DNA of 64,000 nucleotides. It comes from SSF53 sp036170535. GTDB lineage: Bacteria; Spirochaetota; Leptospiria; Leptospirales; Leptonemataceae. Within the stretch, counting starts at the first letter, position 1. Each line of letters begins with the position of its first letter. Under the pieces are notes generated by a model. The model made no database searches. It had not been told where the DNA came from and was given only the letters and a program-made list of their open reading frames with translations. The stretch is from positions 1 through 64,000 of the forward strand of contig JAVHPJ010000236.1 of assembly GCA_036170535.1 (NCBI GenBank), in the 5' to 3' direction. The position numbers and the translations under genes were made by a program. Positions 44,889 to 53,950 of this stretch are shown in pieces.

Positions 44889-47042
44889 TTAGCCCGAAAT
44901 CGTCCCCAGGCTTTCTCCCAGTCGAATCGGCGAGTTTTCCCGCAGACCGACCTGCCATTTTAAGGCGCCCTTGCTGAAAAGCAATACGACCGTGCTGCCC
45001 ATCTCGAAACGGGCCAACTCCGCGCCGGCCTCCATCGTGCGCGGCGCCGCGTAGCGTTGGCGCGGATGAAAGCTGCGCCGCCAACCGTTTGTGATGACGT
45101 GTTCATCGTACGCGAGCCGGATACGGCCCACGTTGGTGGCGCCGACTTTGACTACTGCAACCAATGCGGAACCCGAGCGCAAAAAGGTGGTAAGGCGTTC
45201 GTTTTTGGGAAACAGATCGCGCACGTTTTCCACCGCCAGCAGATTCACCGGCAAAAGGTAGCCCGGAACATAGTCATATCCGACCAGCTCGCCGGCGCAG
45301 GGCGTGTGAATCCGATGGTAATCGCGCGGGCTCAGATAAATTGTGCAGAAGGCGCCGCCTTCAAACTCTCGGGCGAATTCGCAATCGGGCAAAAGATCAT
45401 GCAAACTGTAATCCAGTCCCTTTGCCTGAATCAAGGCGCCGCTTACAATCGGGCCAAACTGCGCTAGCGTTCCGTCGACCGGCGAGATCGCCGCATTTTT
45501 GCGCGGATCAATCGGGCGCAGGCCCGGCTTCAAATAGCGAATAAAGAATTGCCCGAGCGAAGGGTATTCTTCCACAGGCAGGGCGGCTTCCGCCAGATTA
45601 ACGCCGAACTTGCGCGAATAAAATCCATAGACGACCGGACGCAATGAGCGCGGCACGGGCAATCGGCTGATGACGCCGAACAGTCGACTCAACAGATTCG
45701 ACGGCAAAAGTGAAAGCAAAAGCAACAACGGCGCTCCGCGTTTCGCCCGTTCGCCTTCCTGCTCAAGAAAGCGCGCGTATTCGCGTACGCCGAGGTCGAC
45801 GATCAGAAAGTTTGCAATCAGCGTGACGAGCAGCGCGAGACCGCCCCACAGCAATATGCCGCGCCAGATGAGAAACGTGGACTCCGCGCTCATTGCGCTC
45901 CAGAAACCCGCCGCGAGCAAAAGAAATGGAAAGAGCAAGGCGAAGATCCGACCGGCTGCGGGCGTTATGCCATCCGCCAGGGCGCGCGCCGCAGTTTCGC
46001 CGGCGCCCGTGAATTGCAGGGCGCTCAAAAGCAGCACGGCGCCAAGGGCCGGCCAGAGCGCGGGGCCCGCGAGAATTGCGTCTGGATCCGGCAAAAGCAG
46101 CACGGCGAGCGTGGCGACTGCAGCGGCGAATATTGGCCGCAAAACAAACACATGAGCGCTGCGCCCTGGCGCATGATTGCCAATGCGCGTACTGGCGTCG
46201 AGGGTGCGCGCTCCGCCGCTGGCCGCTCCAATCAAAAAGGCGGCCGTGGCGAATGCGACATTTAACCACGCCGCGCCGCTGGCGGGCCAGACTCCGGCGA
46301 GCAGCTGCAGTCCCTCCGGCGCGTTATGGACGGGCAAAGCCGCGCGGGTCAGCGCGAGATTCGACACAATTGCGTCGCCGGACGAATCGACGGAAAAGCA
46401 GGCGAGCAGTGCGGCCAGGGCGAGCAGTCCGATCGCCGCCGGCTGGGCTGCGCGCGCCGCCCGTCCGCAGGCGGCGGGTTTACCCGCGAGGACCAGCAGA
46501 TACAATGCGCCGATCGCGGTCAGCGCGACAATCAGGGGCGCAGGGGAATCAAGTTGCACGGAGAAGAGGTAACGGAGCGCTGCGGCCGGCAGCGCGGCGC
46601 CGCTGAAAAACGCCGCGAGGGCGATCAGCACAGCCGCCACGGGAGCGACGCCTTTGAGCTTCAGGCCGCCGCGCAACAGCCCGATCGCGCCGCTGGCCGT
46701 ATGATCCGCGTAGCGCGCGGCCAGTGCGGCCCCGGTGAACTCGAGCGCCGCGGCCAGCAGGGCCGCGATCCAGATCCAGACGAGCACGCCGGCTCCCAGC
46801 GGCGCAAGAAATAGCGCGCCGACGCAGGCGGCGCCCACGCTCACATCAAAGAGCGCGTAGATTGCAAAGCTCTCCGGAGGACGCAGCCGTTCATTCAGTC
46901 GATTGCGGTCGCGGACGCCCAATAGACTCAGCCAGGCGGCCAGCGGATGCGCTTGCGGAAAGAAGCGGAAATGAATCGCCAGATAGAGTCCGGCGACGAT
47001 TGTAAGCAGAACGATCGATAGGAGAATTATTTCCGTTGTCAT
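44889..47042 (-). CDS. Multi-spanning membrane domain fused to phosphatidylserine decarboxylase
   Basis: A 717-residue protein. Residues 1-430 form about 11 hydrophobic helices; RFFPQAHPLAAWLSLLG and the helix pattern suggest a degenerate AGCS (alanine symporter-like) or carbon-starvation-like transporter. Residues 440-717 are a Psd domain: SPVDGTL, YSLHDLL, SPRDYHRIHTP, VGATNVGRI and the self-cleavage site as MGSTVVLLF, whose Ser becomes the pyruvoyl group. It would convert phosphatidylserine to phosphatidylethanolamine. The fusion is unusual; a normal Psd is about 280-320 residues. The start overlaps the divergent gene. Confidence 0.8.
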   Translation of the reverse strand: MTTEIILLSIVLLTIVAGLYLAIHFRFFPQAHPLAAWLSLLGVRDRNRLNERLRPPESFAIYALFDVSVGAACVGALFLAPLGAGVLVWIWIAALLAAALEFTGAALAARYADHTASGAIGLLRGGLKLKGVAPVAAVLIALAAFFSGAALPAAALRYLFSVQLDSPAPLIVALTAIGALYLLVLAGKPAACGRAARAAQPAAIGLLALAALLACFSVDSSGDAIVSNLALTRAALPVHNAPEGLQLLAGVWPASGAAWLNVAFATAAFLIGAASGGARTLDASTRIGNHAPGRSAHVFVLRPIFAAAVATLAVLLLPDPDAILAGPALWPALGAVLLLSALQFTGAGETAARALADGITPAAGRIFALLFPFLLLAAGFWSAMSAESTFLIWRGILLWGGLALLVTLIANFLIVDLGVREYARFLEQEGERAKRGAPLLLLLSLLPSNLLSRLFGVISRLPVPRSLRPVVYGFYSRKFGVNLAEAALPVEEYPSLGQFFIRYLKPGLRPIDPRKNAAISPVDGTLAQFGPIVSGALIQAKGLDYSLHDLLPDCEFAREFEGGAFCTIYLSPRDYHRIHTPCAGELVGYDYVPGYLLPVNLLAVENVRDLFPKNERLTTFLRSGSALVAVVKVGATNVGRIRLAYDEHVITNGWRRSFHPRQRYAAPRTMEAGAELARFEMGSTVVLLFSKGALKWQVGLRENSPIRLGESLGTISG

Positions 47043-48010
47043 TTAAGGCATTCCAGATTGCGGCCCTCGATCGGCTCTGCGCCGGGGCGTTCGGTGCAAG
47101 AGGCTTATCCCAGGCCGCGCGTCAATCACGAACCATCTGCGGTTTTTACGGTGCGAAACGGCTGCTTTTGCTGGCGATCTTTCTGTGCAGCGTGATCGAA
47201 GTCGCCGCCGAAGAATTTGAACCGGTCACGGTGGAAGTCGGCGCCGCGTATGCCGTCGGCCGACGGCAAACGGATCGCTTCAGTCGCGGCATGGAAAAAT
47301 ACCGTTCCACGCTCAGCGTAACTACGGTGAATGTCGTGGATGCAGATGACTTTGGTCCGCTGTCTTCCGCCGAGTTTTTTTTGCGCCTGGGCGATTTGTT
47401 CGGCGAGCGCGGTCATCATCAGATTGGTCTGGTCGGCGGTTCATTTGATATTCCGACAATTCGCATTCGCGAGTTGCGCAGCGATGCGCGCGGCTCCACG
47501 CTTGATTGGCGATTTCGCGTTCAGTATCTGCTTTTTACCTATCACTATTCCGACGTCATGCCCTGGCGGCTCTTGCGGCGCTGGCGTTGGGAACTGGGCG
47601 GCGGCTTTGGCTTTGCGCCGGATGCGCGCTGGACCTCCAAAGGGTATCTCTACGGTCCGGGTCAGTTGGCCTCGCTCGACGTGAATCAGAGCTCAGGGTC
47701 GGGCAATGCGCTGCGCTTCGAATTGGGCGTTTCGCGCGCTCTCGGTGAATACTCTTTTGTTCGACTTTCCGCCAGCATGACCTACGTCTATCTGGGCGAT
47801 TGGACCGGACGCATCAATTCTTCCGACGGGCAGTGGTTCTATTTGCGAAACGGCGGCCTGTTTGCGCTCAGCTCCGCTAACTTCGCTCTAACGCCGACTT
47901 TGATCCTGGACGAGCAGCTGGGTCTCACCCAGGGCCTGCTTGCCGATCGCAAAGCGGACGTGCCGATCGGTGCGCTGGAGATCCGTTTATCCACTGGCGT
48001 TCGTTTCTGA
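47036..48010 (+). CDS. Putative outer-membrane beta-barrel protein, start uncertain
   Basis: The frame starts at TTG 47036, seven bases inside the divergent decarboxylase gene, and has no ATG or GTG in its first 80 codons. A signal-like stretch (KRLLLLAIFLCSVIEVAAEE) appears only near residue 42, so the true start may lie further in at an unusual codon. The rest alternates strands rich in Arg, Tyr and Gly and ends ALEIRLSTGVRF, a barrel-type terminus with final Phe. I recognise no family. Confidence 0.6.
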   Translation: MSFKAFQIAALDRLCAGAFGARGLSQAARQSRTICGFYGAKRLLLLAIFLCSVIEVAAEEFEPVTVEVGAAYAVGRRQTDRFSRGMEKYRSTLSVTTVNVVDADDFGPLSSAEFFLRLGDLFGERGHHQIGLVGGSFDIPTIRIRELRSDARGSTLDWRFRVQYLLFTYHYSDVMPWRLLRRWRWELGGGFGFAPDARWTSKGYLYGPGQLASLDVNQSSGSGNALRFELGVSRALGEYSFVRLSASMTYVYLGDWTGRINSSDGQWFYLRNGGLFALSSANFALTPTLILDEQLGLTQGLLADRKADVPIGALEIRLSTGVRF

Positions 48011-48132
48011 AACGTTTGGAAATGAATTGCGGACCGCGGCGCACCGGAAACAATGTTGCAGAACGCCGCCGCTTGTGTTGCGCTGAAAGCAGCGGCGCGC
48101 GACCGGCTCGGGCGCACGTTCAGGAAGACACC

Positions 48133-48534
48133 ATGGCATCGTATGCTTATCGAATTCTGGCGATCCTGGCATTGTTCGGGGCTTTATACTGCGGCAGCGA
48201 CGGGCTGTATCGTGCGGGCGTGATTGGCGGCGACGAAGCTACCGATCGGATCACAGACGCGGTTGCGGCCGGCATCGGCGTGTGCCAGCAGCGCATCAAC
48301 CCGTCGCTGGCGGCGAATGCGGACTACATACTCACTCTAACCCTGGGCCGCGAATTTGAGCGTCAACGGATTCAGAACTTCTACGGACTGGACGACGGTC
48401 GCGGCTACAAACAAGGCGACATCGACGATTGTGCGCAGCGCATCACAACGGCGTTTTCCCTGGGTTCGGATTGCTCGGCCAACGCCTTGCCGGCCTGCTT
48501 TATGGACCCGGTGAATCGATATACCGGAAATTGA
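48133..48534 (+). CDS. Small lipoprotein, unknown function
   Basis: A 133-residue protein from ATG 48133 with AGGAAG 6 bases before it. Signal peptide ending FGALYC gives a lipobox with Cys20. The mature part has five further Cys residues (IGVCQQ, DDCAQR, GSDCSA, PACFMD) likely to form disulfides. No family recognised. It follows the putative barrel protein by 122 bases. Confidence 0.7.
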   Translation: MASYAYRILAILALFGALYCGSDGLYRAGVIGGDEATDRITDAVAAGIGVCQQRINPSLAANADYILTLTLGREFERQRIQNFYGLDDGRGYKQGDIDDCAQRITTAFSLGSDCSANALPACFMDPVNRYTGN

Positions 48535-48645
48535 TTCCTTCCACTGCGGACCCGATGTTGCGGCGCAGCAGGCCGGCTGCGTTTATTTCCCGACCCTGCT
48601 TGACAGGCTCGCTTCCGTTTTCACCCTGCTGAAAACCCGGCTATT

Positions 48646-48897
48646 ATGAAAACAGACAAAGCCATCTCGCTGCCTGTAAAAGAAATCACGCACCTCAAGG
48701 TGATCCTTGCCACCTGGTATTCGTTTTTGCGCGACCAGGCGGATACGCTTTCGCAAGAAGATTTTACCCGCTACCTCAACACGCCGGTGATTTACGATCT
48801 CGAACACGACGAAATCGAGCTTTTGTTCACCGGCTCGGAAGAACTCTTGAATCGCTTCAAAGACCACATCCTGAAAGGCGCGCCCCCGGCCGCCTGA
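48646..48897 (+). CDS. Small hypothetical protein, 83 aa
   Basis: A soluble-looking protein with balanced charges and a compact predicted fold (THLKVILATWYSFLRDQADT, NTPVIYDLEHDEIELLF). No signal peptide, no known motif. TTGACAGG lies 46 bases upstream, no ribosome site. Codon usage resembles real genes here, which supports it. Confidence 0.6.
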   Translation: MKTDKAISLPVKEITHLKVILATWYSFLRDQADTLSQEDFTRYLNTPVIYDLEHDEIELLFTGSEELLNRFKDHILKGAPPAA

Positions 48898-48953
48898 GTC
48901 GCTTTATCCGCCGCGCGCACGCGCTGCGCAATGACAGGGGCGCTGGCTCGGGC

Positions 48954-48982
48954 AAAAAAAAGGACCCTCCAGCGAAGGGTCC
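48954..48982 (-). terminator. Hairpin with U-run on the minus strand
   Basis: GGACCCT and AGGGTCC (48962-48968 and 48976-48982) form a 7-bp stem; on the minus strand it is followed by eight T. It looks like an intrinsic terminator for minus-strand transcription, yet I find no minus-strand gene before it. It may stop antisense transcripts or be a coincidence of coding sequence. Confidence 0.4.
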
Positions 48983-49221
48983 GAACCATTGGTTCCAGAA
49001 TCAGAATTACCAGTTCTACGCAAGCGGCGTGCCGCTGTGCGGCGCCGCGTAAGCCGCGCTGCAGGTTCGCCCGCCATCGCAACCTGTCATTCTGACAGAG
49101 CCCTGCCATTCGCCTGGTAAAATGGTTTTCTTCCGTAACGCTCGGCCGATCCTGGCGTCCTGATTATACGCGACCTTGCGCCCGCGAACCGGGCCGAGAG
49201 GCGCCCGGGAGAAATGGAATC

Positions 49222-50499
49222 ATGAGCAATGCACCCGTAATTCTTGGCGGAGCCCAAACTGACTTCGCCCGCAACTGGTCCAAAGAAGGCAAAACCTTCA
49301 TGTCGATGATGCGTGAAGTCGTAGAGGACGGCCTCACATCCGTAGGTCTCGACTACGAAGAGATCCGCCGCCTCAACAAGGAAAATCGCGTCGCGGTCTT
49401 CGTCGGCAACTTCGATATGGAACAATACGGCAACCAGGGTCACCTGGGCGCCTTTCTTACGGAAGTTCATCCTGCGTTTTACGGCGTGCCGGGCGCGCGC
49501 TACGAAGCGGCCTGCGCTTCCGGCTCGGTCGCTCTGGATGCGGCCGGTTCGCGTCTGCGCGCGGGCGATTACGACCTTGCAATCGTGGTCGGCATCGAGG
49601 TCATGAAGACCGTCAGCTCGAAAGTGGGCGGCGACTTTCTGGGCACGGCTGCGTATTACGAACTTGAAGCGAAAGGCGTGGAGTTTCCCTTCCCGAAATT
49701 GTTCGGTCGTCTGGCGGACGTAATCGTTGAACGCAACGCGAGCCTGGGCGAAGACCGCGTCATGCAGGGCCTCGCGGAAATCTCGCGCATCAACTACGCC
49801 AACGGCAAACTGAATCCCAAAGCGCAAACGCGCACCTGGTTTATGAATCGCGAACACGCGTCCAGCCGCGGCGGCGAATTTAACATGGCTGTCGGCGGTC
49901 GTCTGGCGATCACCGACTGCTCCCAGGTGACCGACGGCGCAGCGCTGCTCGTGCTCGCCACGCCGGACTACGCGCGCCAGTTTTCGCAAAAGAGCGGCAA
50001 GCATATCAAGCAGTTCTCGGTTGTGAAGGGCTGGGGCCACCGCGTTGCGCCCATGACTTTCACCAAAAAAGTCGCCGAGAGCGTGGATAACGAATACATC
50101 CTGCCGTGGACGCGTCAGGCGGTCGTGGACGCATATCAGCGCGCGAAAGTCGACATCGACAAAATTGACGTGATCGAAACGCACGATTGTTTCACTTCCA
50201 GTGAATACGCCGCGATCTCCGCATTCGGCATCACCGGTCCCGGAAAAGAATACCAGGCCATTGAAGACGGAACGATCGACCTCAAGGGCAAAAAACCGAT
50301 CAATCCCTCCGGCGGTCTGATTGGCGCGGGCCATCCCGTGGGCGCTTCGGGCGTGCGCATGGCGCTCGACATTCACAAGCAGGTCACGGACCAGGCGGGC
50401 GCCTCGCAGGTAGCCGGCGCAAAAACCGGAATCATGTTGAACATTGGCGGCAGCGCCACCACCAACATGACTTTTGTGATTGCCAACGCTGATAACTGA
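49222..50499 (+). CDS. Thiolase family protein (SCP2/acetyl-CoA acetyltransferase-like)
   Basis: A 425-residue thiolase-fold protein with Cys98 in YEAACASGSVAL, the His of THDCFTSSEY and GGLIGAGHPVGASGV. Absence of the second catalytic Cys motif and the overall pattern match the SCP2-type/thiolase-domain group that acts on acyl-CoA thioesters. Start: ATG 49222 with GGGAG about 12 bases upstream. It ends in a strong terminator, so the transcript is probably single-gene. Confidence 0.9.
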   Translation: MSNAPVILGGAQTDFARNWSKEGKTFMSMMREVVEDGLTSVGLDYEEIRRLNKENRVAVFVGNFDMEQYGNQGHLGAFLTEVHPAFYGVPGARYEAACASGSVALDAAGSRLRAGDYDLAIVVGIEVMKTVSSKVGGDFLGTAAYYELEAKGVEFPFPKLFGRLADVIVERNASLGEDRVMQGLAEISRINYANGKLNPKAQTRTWFMNREHASSRGGEFNMAVGGRLAITDCSQVTDGAALLVLATPDYARQFSQKSGKHIKQFSVVKGWGHRVAPMTFTKKVAESVDNEYILPWTRQAVVDAYQRAKVDIDKIDVIETHDCFTSSEYAAISAFGITGPGKEYQAIEDGTIDLKGKKPINPSGGLIGAGHPVGASGVRMALDIHKQVTDQAGASQVAGAKTGIMLNIGGSATTNMTFVIANADN

Positions 50500-50521
50500 G
50501 GGCTGGCCTTTTTTCAGCCGC

Positions 50522-50556
50522 AAATCCGGCGCCGTGAAAGCAGCGCCGGATTTTTT
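50522..50556 (+). terminator. Intrinsic terminator after the thiolase
   Basis: Stem ATCCGGCGC / GCGCCGGAT, ten-base loop, then six T. Rho-independent terminator 23 bases after the thiolase stop. Confidence 0.9.
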
Positions 50557-50603
50557 GCGCCCGCTTTGCGTAACCCGCCGGCGAAAGTCGCGTCTCTAAC
50601 ACA

Positions 50604-51236
50604 ATGAAACTTTTTTATTCGCCCGGCGCCTGCTCGCTCGCTCCGCACATTCTGCTCGAAGAAATCGGCACAACCTATGAGCCGGTCCTCGTCAGCACCG
50701 CGAAAGGCCAGCAACTGACGCCCGAATATCTGGCGATCAACCCGAAAGGCCGCGTGCCGGCGCTCGCAATGGACGATCGCATACTTACGGAAGTCACGGC
50801 GATCCTCTATTACCTTGCGGCGACAAATCCGGGCGCAGGACTGCTGCCGGATGCGGGCGAGCCGCTGGCAAGGTATCTGGAGTGGGCGAGCTGGCTGACC
50901 AGCGAGGTGCACGCGTCAAATTTCGCGGCGCACTGGCGTCCCGGGCGCTTTGCGGCCGACGAGTCCGTGCATCCGGTCATTCAAGAGCACGGACTGCAGA
51001 ACATTCTGAAGTCGCTTACCGCTATCGAGGCGCGCATGCAGAATCAGAACTACGCCCTGGGCGATCGTTATACGCTGCTTGATCCGTATTTGCTCGTGTT
51101 TTATCGCTGGGGCAATCGCGTCGGCGTGAATATGGCCGAGAAATTTCCGCACTGGACAAAGATAGCCATGCGCGTTTTTGAGCGGCCGGCTGTACAGCGG
51201 ACTTTTGAACTGGAAGGCGTCAAGCTGAGCGGTTAA
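50604..51236 (+). CDS. Glutathione S-transferase family protein
   Basis: A 210-residue protein. Thioredoxin-like N-terminal domain with MKLFYSPGACSLAPHILLEE (Ser/Cys where beta-class enzymes have catalytic Cys10) and PKGRVPALAMDD; C-terminal helical domain ending in FERPAVQRTF. This matches bacterial beta-class GST (GstA-like). It conjugates or reduces thiol compounds. It is convergent with the MFS gene, and the two coding ends overlap by 17 bases. Confidence 0.9.
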   Translation: MKLFYSPGACSLAPHILLEEIGTTYEPVLVSTAKGQQLTPEYLAINPKGRVPALAMDDRILTEVTAILYYLAATNPGAGLLPDAGEPLARYLEWASWLTSEVHASNFAAHWRPGRFAADESVHPVIQEHGLQNILKSLTAIEARMQNQNYALGDRYTLLDPYLLVFYRWGNRVGVNMAEKFPHWTKIAMRVFERPAVQRTFELEGVKLSG

Positions 51237-52440
51237 TTGCGCTCTCCCGCGCGCGCAGCCGACCGCCCAGACTGAGCCACAGCGCGATTGCCAGGACGAC
51301 TTCCAGGCCGCCGAATACAATGCCGGCGAGTCCCGCGCCGCCAAGGGCGCCGGCGTGTCGTTCGCCCAGGTCTACCAGCGCCGCTGCAAGCAAGGGACCC
51401 AAGAGGAAGCCCAGAGATCCCGCGCCCACGTACGCCGACATGACCGAAGCCCGGGCCCCTTGCGGCGCGAGTTCCATGGCGAGCGCAATTGAAGGCGAAA
51501 ACATTGCGGCCCCGCCGAGACCCGCCAGTAACAAGGCGAGCGCAACGGCGTTTGAATCGGGCAGGATCGAGGCGGCGGCCAGACAGACGCCGTAGACAAT
51601 CGATACGCCGGCGCTGAGCTGCAACGCGAATCCGCGCCGGGCGAGCAAGGCGAAGGGAATCGAGAGTAAACTCATCGGCGTCATCACAAGCGCCATCAGT
51701 CGGCCAGCGACGGCGGCATCGAGCAAGAGATCCCGCTGCAAATGCGCCGAGAAGGCGCTCACAAGAAATCCGGCGCAGAGTCGGTCTGCAAAGGCCAGGG
51801 TGATTGGAAAGAAAAAGGCCGGCGAGCTACGGACTAATTTGAGCGCACTCGCCAGTTTTGCCGGACTGGCTTCAATTGTCTCCGGGTCGCGCAAGAATAA
51901 TGCGCAGAGCAATGCATTGCCGAACATCGCGGCGCCGGCCAGTTCGAAGGCCAGGGCGGGCTCGGCGCGCCCGGCGATGCCGCCAACCAGCAGTCCGGTC
52001 GCGGCGCCCAGCATCATCATCATCCCGGAAAGCCCCGTCGCCAGTCCGCGGCGCGCGCCGTTGCGATCGCGATCCGCAGCCAGCGATAACAAAAGACCGG
52101 CCACAAACGCACTGGACGCGCCTTCGAAGAAGCGGAGCAACAGCAGCGTCGGATAGTCGGCAGCTTGCGCCATCATCAAAAAGCAACCGGCGTTCACCGC
52201 ACAGGCCGATGCGATGAGAGCGCTGCGCGTTTGTAAACGATCCGAGAGCCAGCCGGCGACGGGCGCGAACAGAAATTGCGCAAGCAATGCGATGCTGAAA
52301 AACCAGCCTGTGGCGTACGCCCCGTCGGCGAAATGCGCGGCCAGAAAAGCTGGCGCGGCCGGCGCCGGCATTGTGGCCGGCGCCATGCTGGTGAATAACA
52401 GCAAGCCAATCCAGAGCGTCTGGCGCGCATCAGCGGACAT
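51220..52440 (-). CDS. MFS transporter, coupled to heme oxygenase
   Basis: A 406-residue 12-helix major-facilitator protein. Motif A-like segments GWLSDRLQTRSAL and the second-half counterpart are visible; the length suits drug/sugar exporters. Start: ATG 52440, six bases after the stop of the heme oxygenase gene, so the two are transcribed together. The partner suggests export of biliverdin or another heme-related molecule, but this is inference. The 3' end overlaps the convergent GST gene. Confidence 0.85.
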   Translation of the reverse strand: MSADARQTLWIGLLLFTSMAPATMPAPAAPAFLAAHFADGAYATGWFFSIALLAQFLFAPVAGWLSDRLQTRSALIASACAVNAGCFLMMAQAADYPTLLLLRFFEGASSAFVAGLLLSLAADRDRNGARRGLATGLSGMMMMLGAATGLLVGGIAGRAEPALAFELAGAAMFGNALLCALFLRDPETIEASPAKLASALKLVRSSPAFFFPITLAFADRLCAGFLVSAFSAHLQRDLLLDAAVAGRLMALVMTPMSLLSIPFALLARRGFALQLSAGVSIVYGVCLAAASILPDSNAVALALLLAGLGGAAMFSPSIALAMELAPQGARASVMSAYVGAGSLGFLLGPLLAAALVDLGERHAGALGGAGLAGIVFGGLEVVLAIALWLSLGGRLRARESAINRSA

Positions 52441-52446
52441 TTTTAT

Positions 52447-53127
52447 TCAGCGACCGCCCGCGAGCGCCGCATCGTAGCGCGTGCGACCAATGTTGTTTAC
52501 AAGTTCGGTTTCCAATTCGCCAAAAATTGCGCCGTTTAACTGGAACGCCAATTTGGCTTCGTCCGCGATGCGTCGGGCCAGCGCCTCGTCAGCGGGCAGG
52601 CCGCTCAGGCGTGCGCGGTACTCATCTTTGAAAGATTTAAAGTCGCTCACCGCGGGAAACTCGTAGAAGGCGGTTCCTTCGGTTTCGTTCAGTTCCAGCG
52701 CGCGGCGCGCGACTTTTTTCAGCGCCTGCCCGCCGGACAGATCACCTAAGTAACGCACGTAGGCGTGGGCGGCCAACAGACCTGGCTCTTCCGCGGCGGC
52801 CGCGCGAATTCGATCGGCATAACGCTCGGCGGCGGCGCCGTGGCCGGCCTCGGCCCGCCAGTTGGCGCCAAAAAAATAGACCAGATCCTGCTCGAGCGCC
52901 GGACTGCGATTCAGCTCGGGAAAGAAGATGGGCGCAATCATCGGATGCTCGCGCGTTGCGTACAGGCTTGCTTCCAGGGACTCATAGACGGGCAAAAGCG
53001 CGGCCAGATGCAGGGCATAGGTGCGGCGATCAATCGCGCCCTGAATAAAGCAGCGAACAAAGGCGGCGCCTTCGGCTGCCTGGTGGGCTGCGGCGGTCTC
53101 CTCCCGCAGTAATTTGGCTAATTCCAT
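52447..53127 (-). CDS. hmuO: Heme oxygenase (biliverdin-producing)
   Basis: A 226-residue HemeO. Proximal His15 in LLREETAAAHQAAEG; the distal helix carries AYVRYLGDLSGGQALKK. It opens heme to biliverdin, CO and Fe2+. Start: ATG 53127 with AGGAG 7 bases before it. It is divergent from exbB-exbD-tonB, and a Fur-like palindrome lies between them. A TonB-dependent receptor is about 3 kb away, similar to the Leptospira hmuO-receptor locus. Confidence 0.95.
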   Translation of the reverse strand: MELAKLLREETAAAHQAAEGAAFVRCFIQGAIDRRTYALHLAALLPVYESLEASLYATREHPMIAPIFFPELNRSPALEQDLVYFFGANWRAEAGHGAAAERYADRIRAAAAEEPGLLAAHAYVRYLGDLSGGQALKKVARRALELNETEGTAFYEFPAVSDFKSFKDEYRARLSGLPADEALARRIADEAKLAFQLNGAIFGELETELVNNIGRTRYDAALAGGR

Positions 53128-53213
53128 TCGAATCTCCTCGTCGCCAATATTGCGATCACTTCTCAATACCATCCCCGAAGAACGTCATAAAATTGTCAGC
53201 ATTTTCTTGAATT

Positions 53214-53228
53214 GGAGACTCAATCTCA
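53214..53228. promoter_or_regulatory. Fur-like palindrome before exbB
   Basis: GGAGACTCAATCTCA, followed by an A-tract, 30 bases before the exbB ATG and 87 bases from the heme oxygenase start. It matches the site at 55543 in 13 of 15 bases and the general Fur pattern TGANAAT-N-ATTNTCA. Confidence 0.6.
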
Positions 53229-53257
53229 AAAAAATGACGCATGGGGGATCCCGAGCT

Positions 53258-53950
53258 ATGAATCTTTGGCAGACTTTCGAATTGGGCGGCTTTCTGATGT
53301 GGCCCCTGGCAGGCTGCCTCGCGACCGCCCTCGCAATCGGGCTTGAGCGCGCGCTGTATTTTGCGGCGACCTACTTTCCGTACGGGGACTTTGAGCACTG
53401 GCTCCTCGAGAGCGAACGGGCCGGGGAGCCGCTCAGCATTCCCCCGGCGCGGCAGGTCTGGGATCGATTGCTGCCGGCGCGGTCTTTTCGCTTCCGACAC
53501 TCCGTGTGCACGCGGCTGGCTTCGACGTATTTTCGCATGCGTTCCGCTTCCGCCGAGCGCCGCGCCGCCGCCATGGAGCGCATCGGCGAGACGCTGCTCG
53601 AGGAAATGGAGCGTCGCGTGGGAGTGCTGGCGCTGATCGCAAGCGCTGCGCCCTTGATCGGACTATTGGGCACCGTGCTTGGCATGATGCAGTCTTTTCA
53701 GACGATTGCCGGCACGGGCGGTCAGGCGGATATCTCGCAGCTGGCCGGCGGCATCTGGGTGGCGATGATTACGACCGCCGCCGGGCTCCTGATTGCGATA
53801 CCGGCGCAGTTCCTGCATGCGACGTTTTCCGGAGCAGTGCATCGGCGCGTCCGACGTCTGAATCGGATTGTTCAACATTTTGAAGAACGGTTTCACGAAC
53901 GTCGGGAAGCGCATTTTTCCGCAAGCGACGAGACGGCTCATGCGCTTTGA
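53258..53950 (+). CDS. exbB: ExbB/TolQ/MotA proton channel protein
   Basis: A 230-residue protein with the family's three-helix pattern and the segment APLIGLLGTVLGMMQSFQTI, followed by the conserved helix WVAMITTAAGLLIAIPAQ. With ExbD it uses the proton gradient to energise TonB. Start: ATG 53258. The exbD start lies 11 bases inside its end. Its place in a heme locus favours ExbB over TolQ. Confidence 0.92.
   Translation: MNLWQTFELGGFLMWPLAGCLATALAIGLERALYFAATYFPYGDFEHWLLESERAGEPLSIPPARQVWDRLLPARSFRFRHSVCTRLASTYFRMRSASAERRAAAMERIGETLLEEMERRVGVLALIASAAPLIGLLGTVLGMMQSFQTIAGTGGQADISQLAGGIWVAMITTAAGLLIAIPAQFLHATFSGAVHRRVRRLNRIVQHFEERFHERREAHFSASDETAHAL

Noticed and set aside
48792..49109. Minus-strand frame before the U8 hairpin as the gene it would terminate
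   Set aside because: Arg/Leu-rich composition, no ribosome site, runs through the hairpin rather than ending before it.
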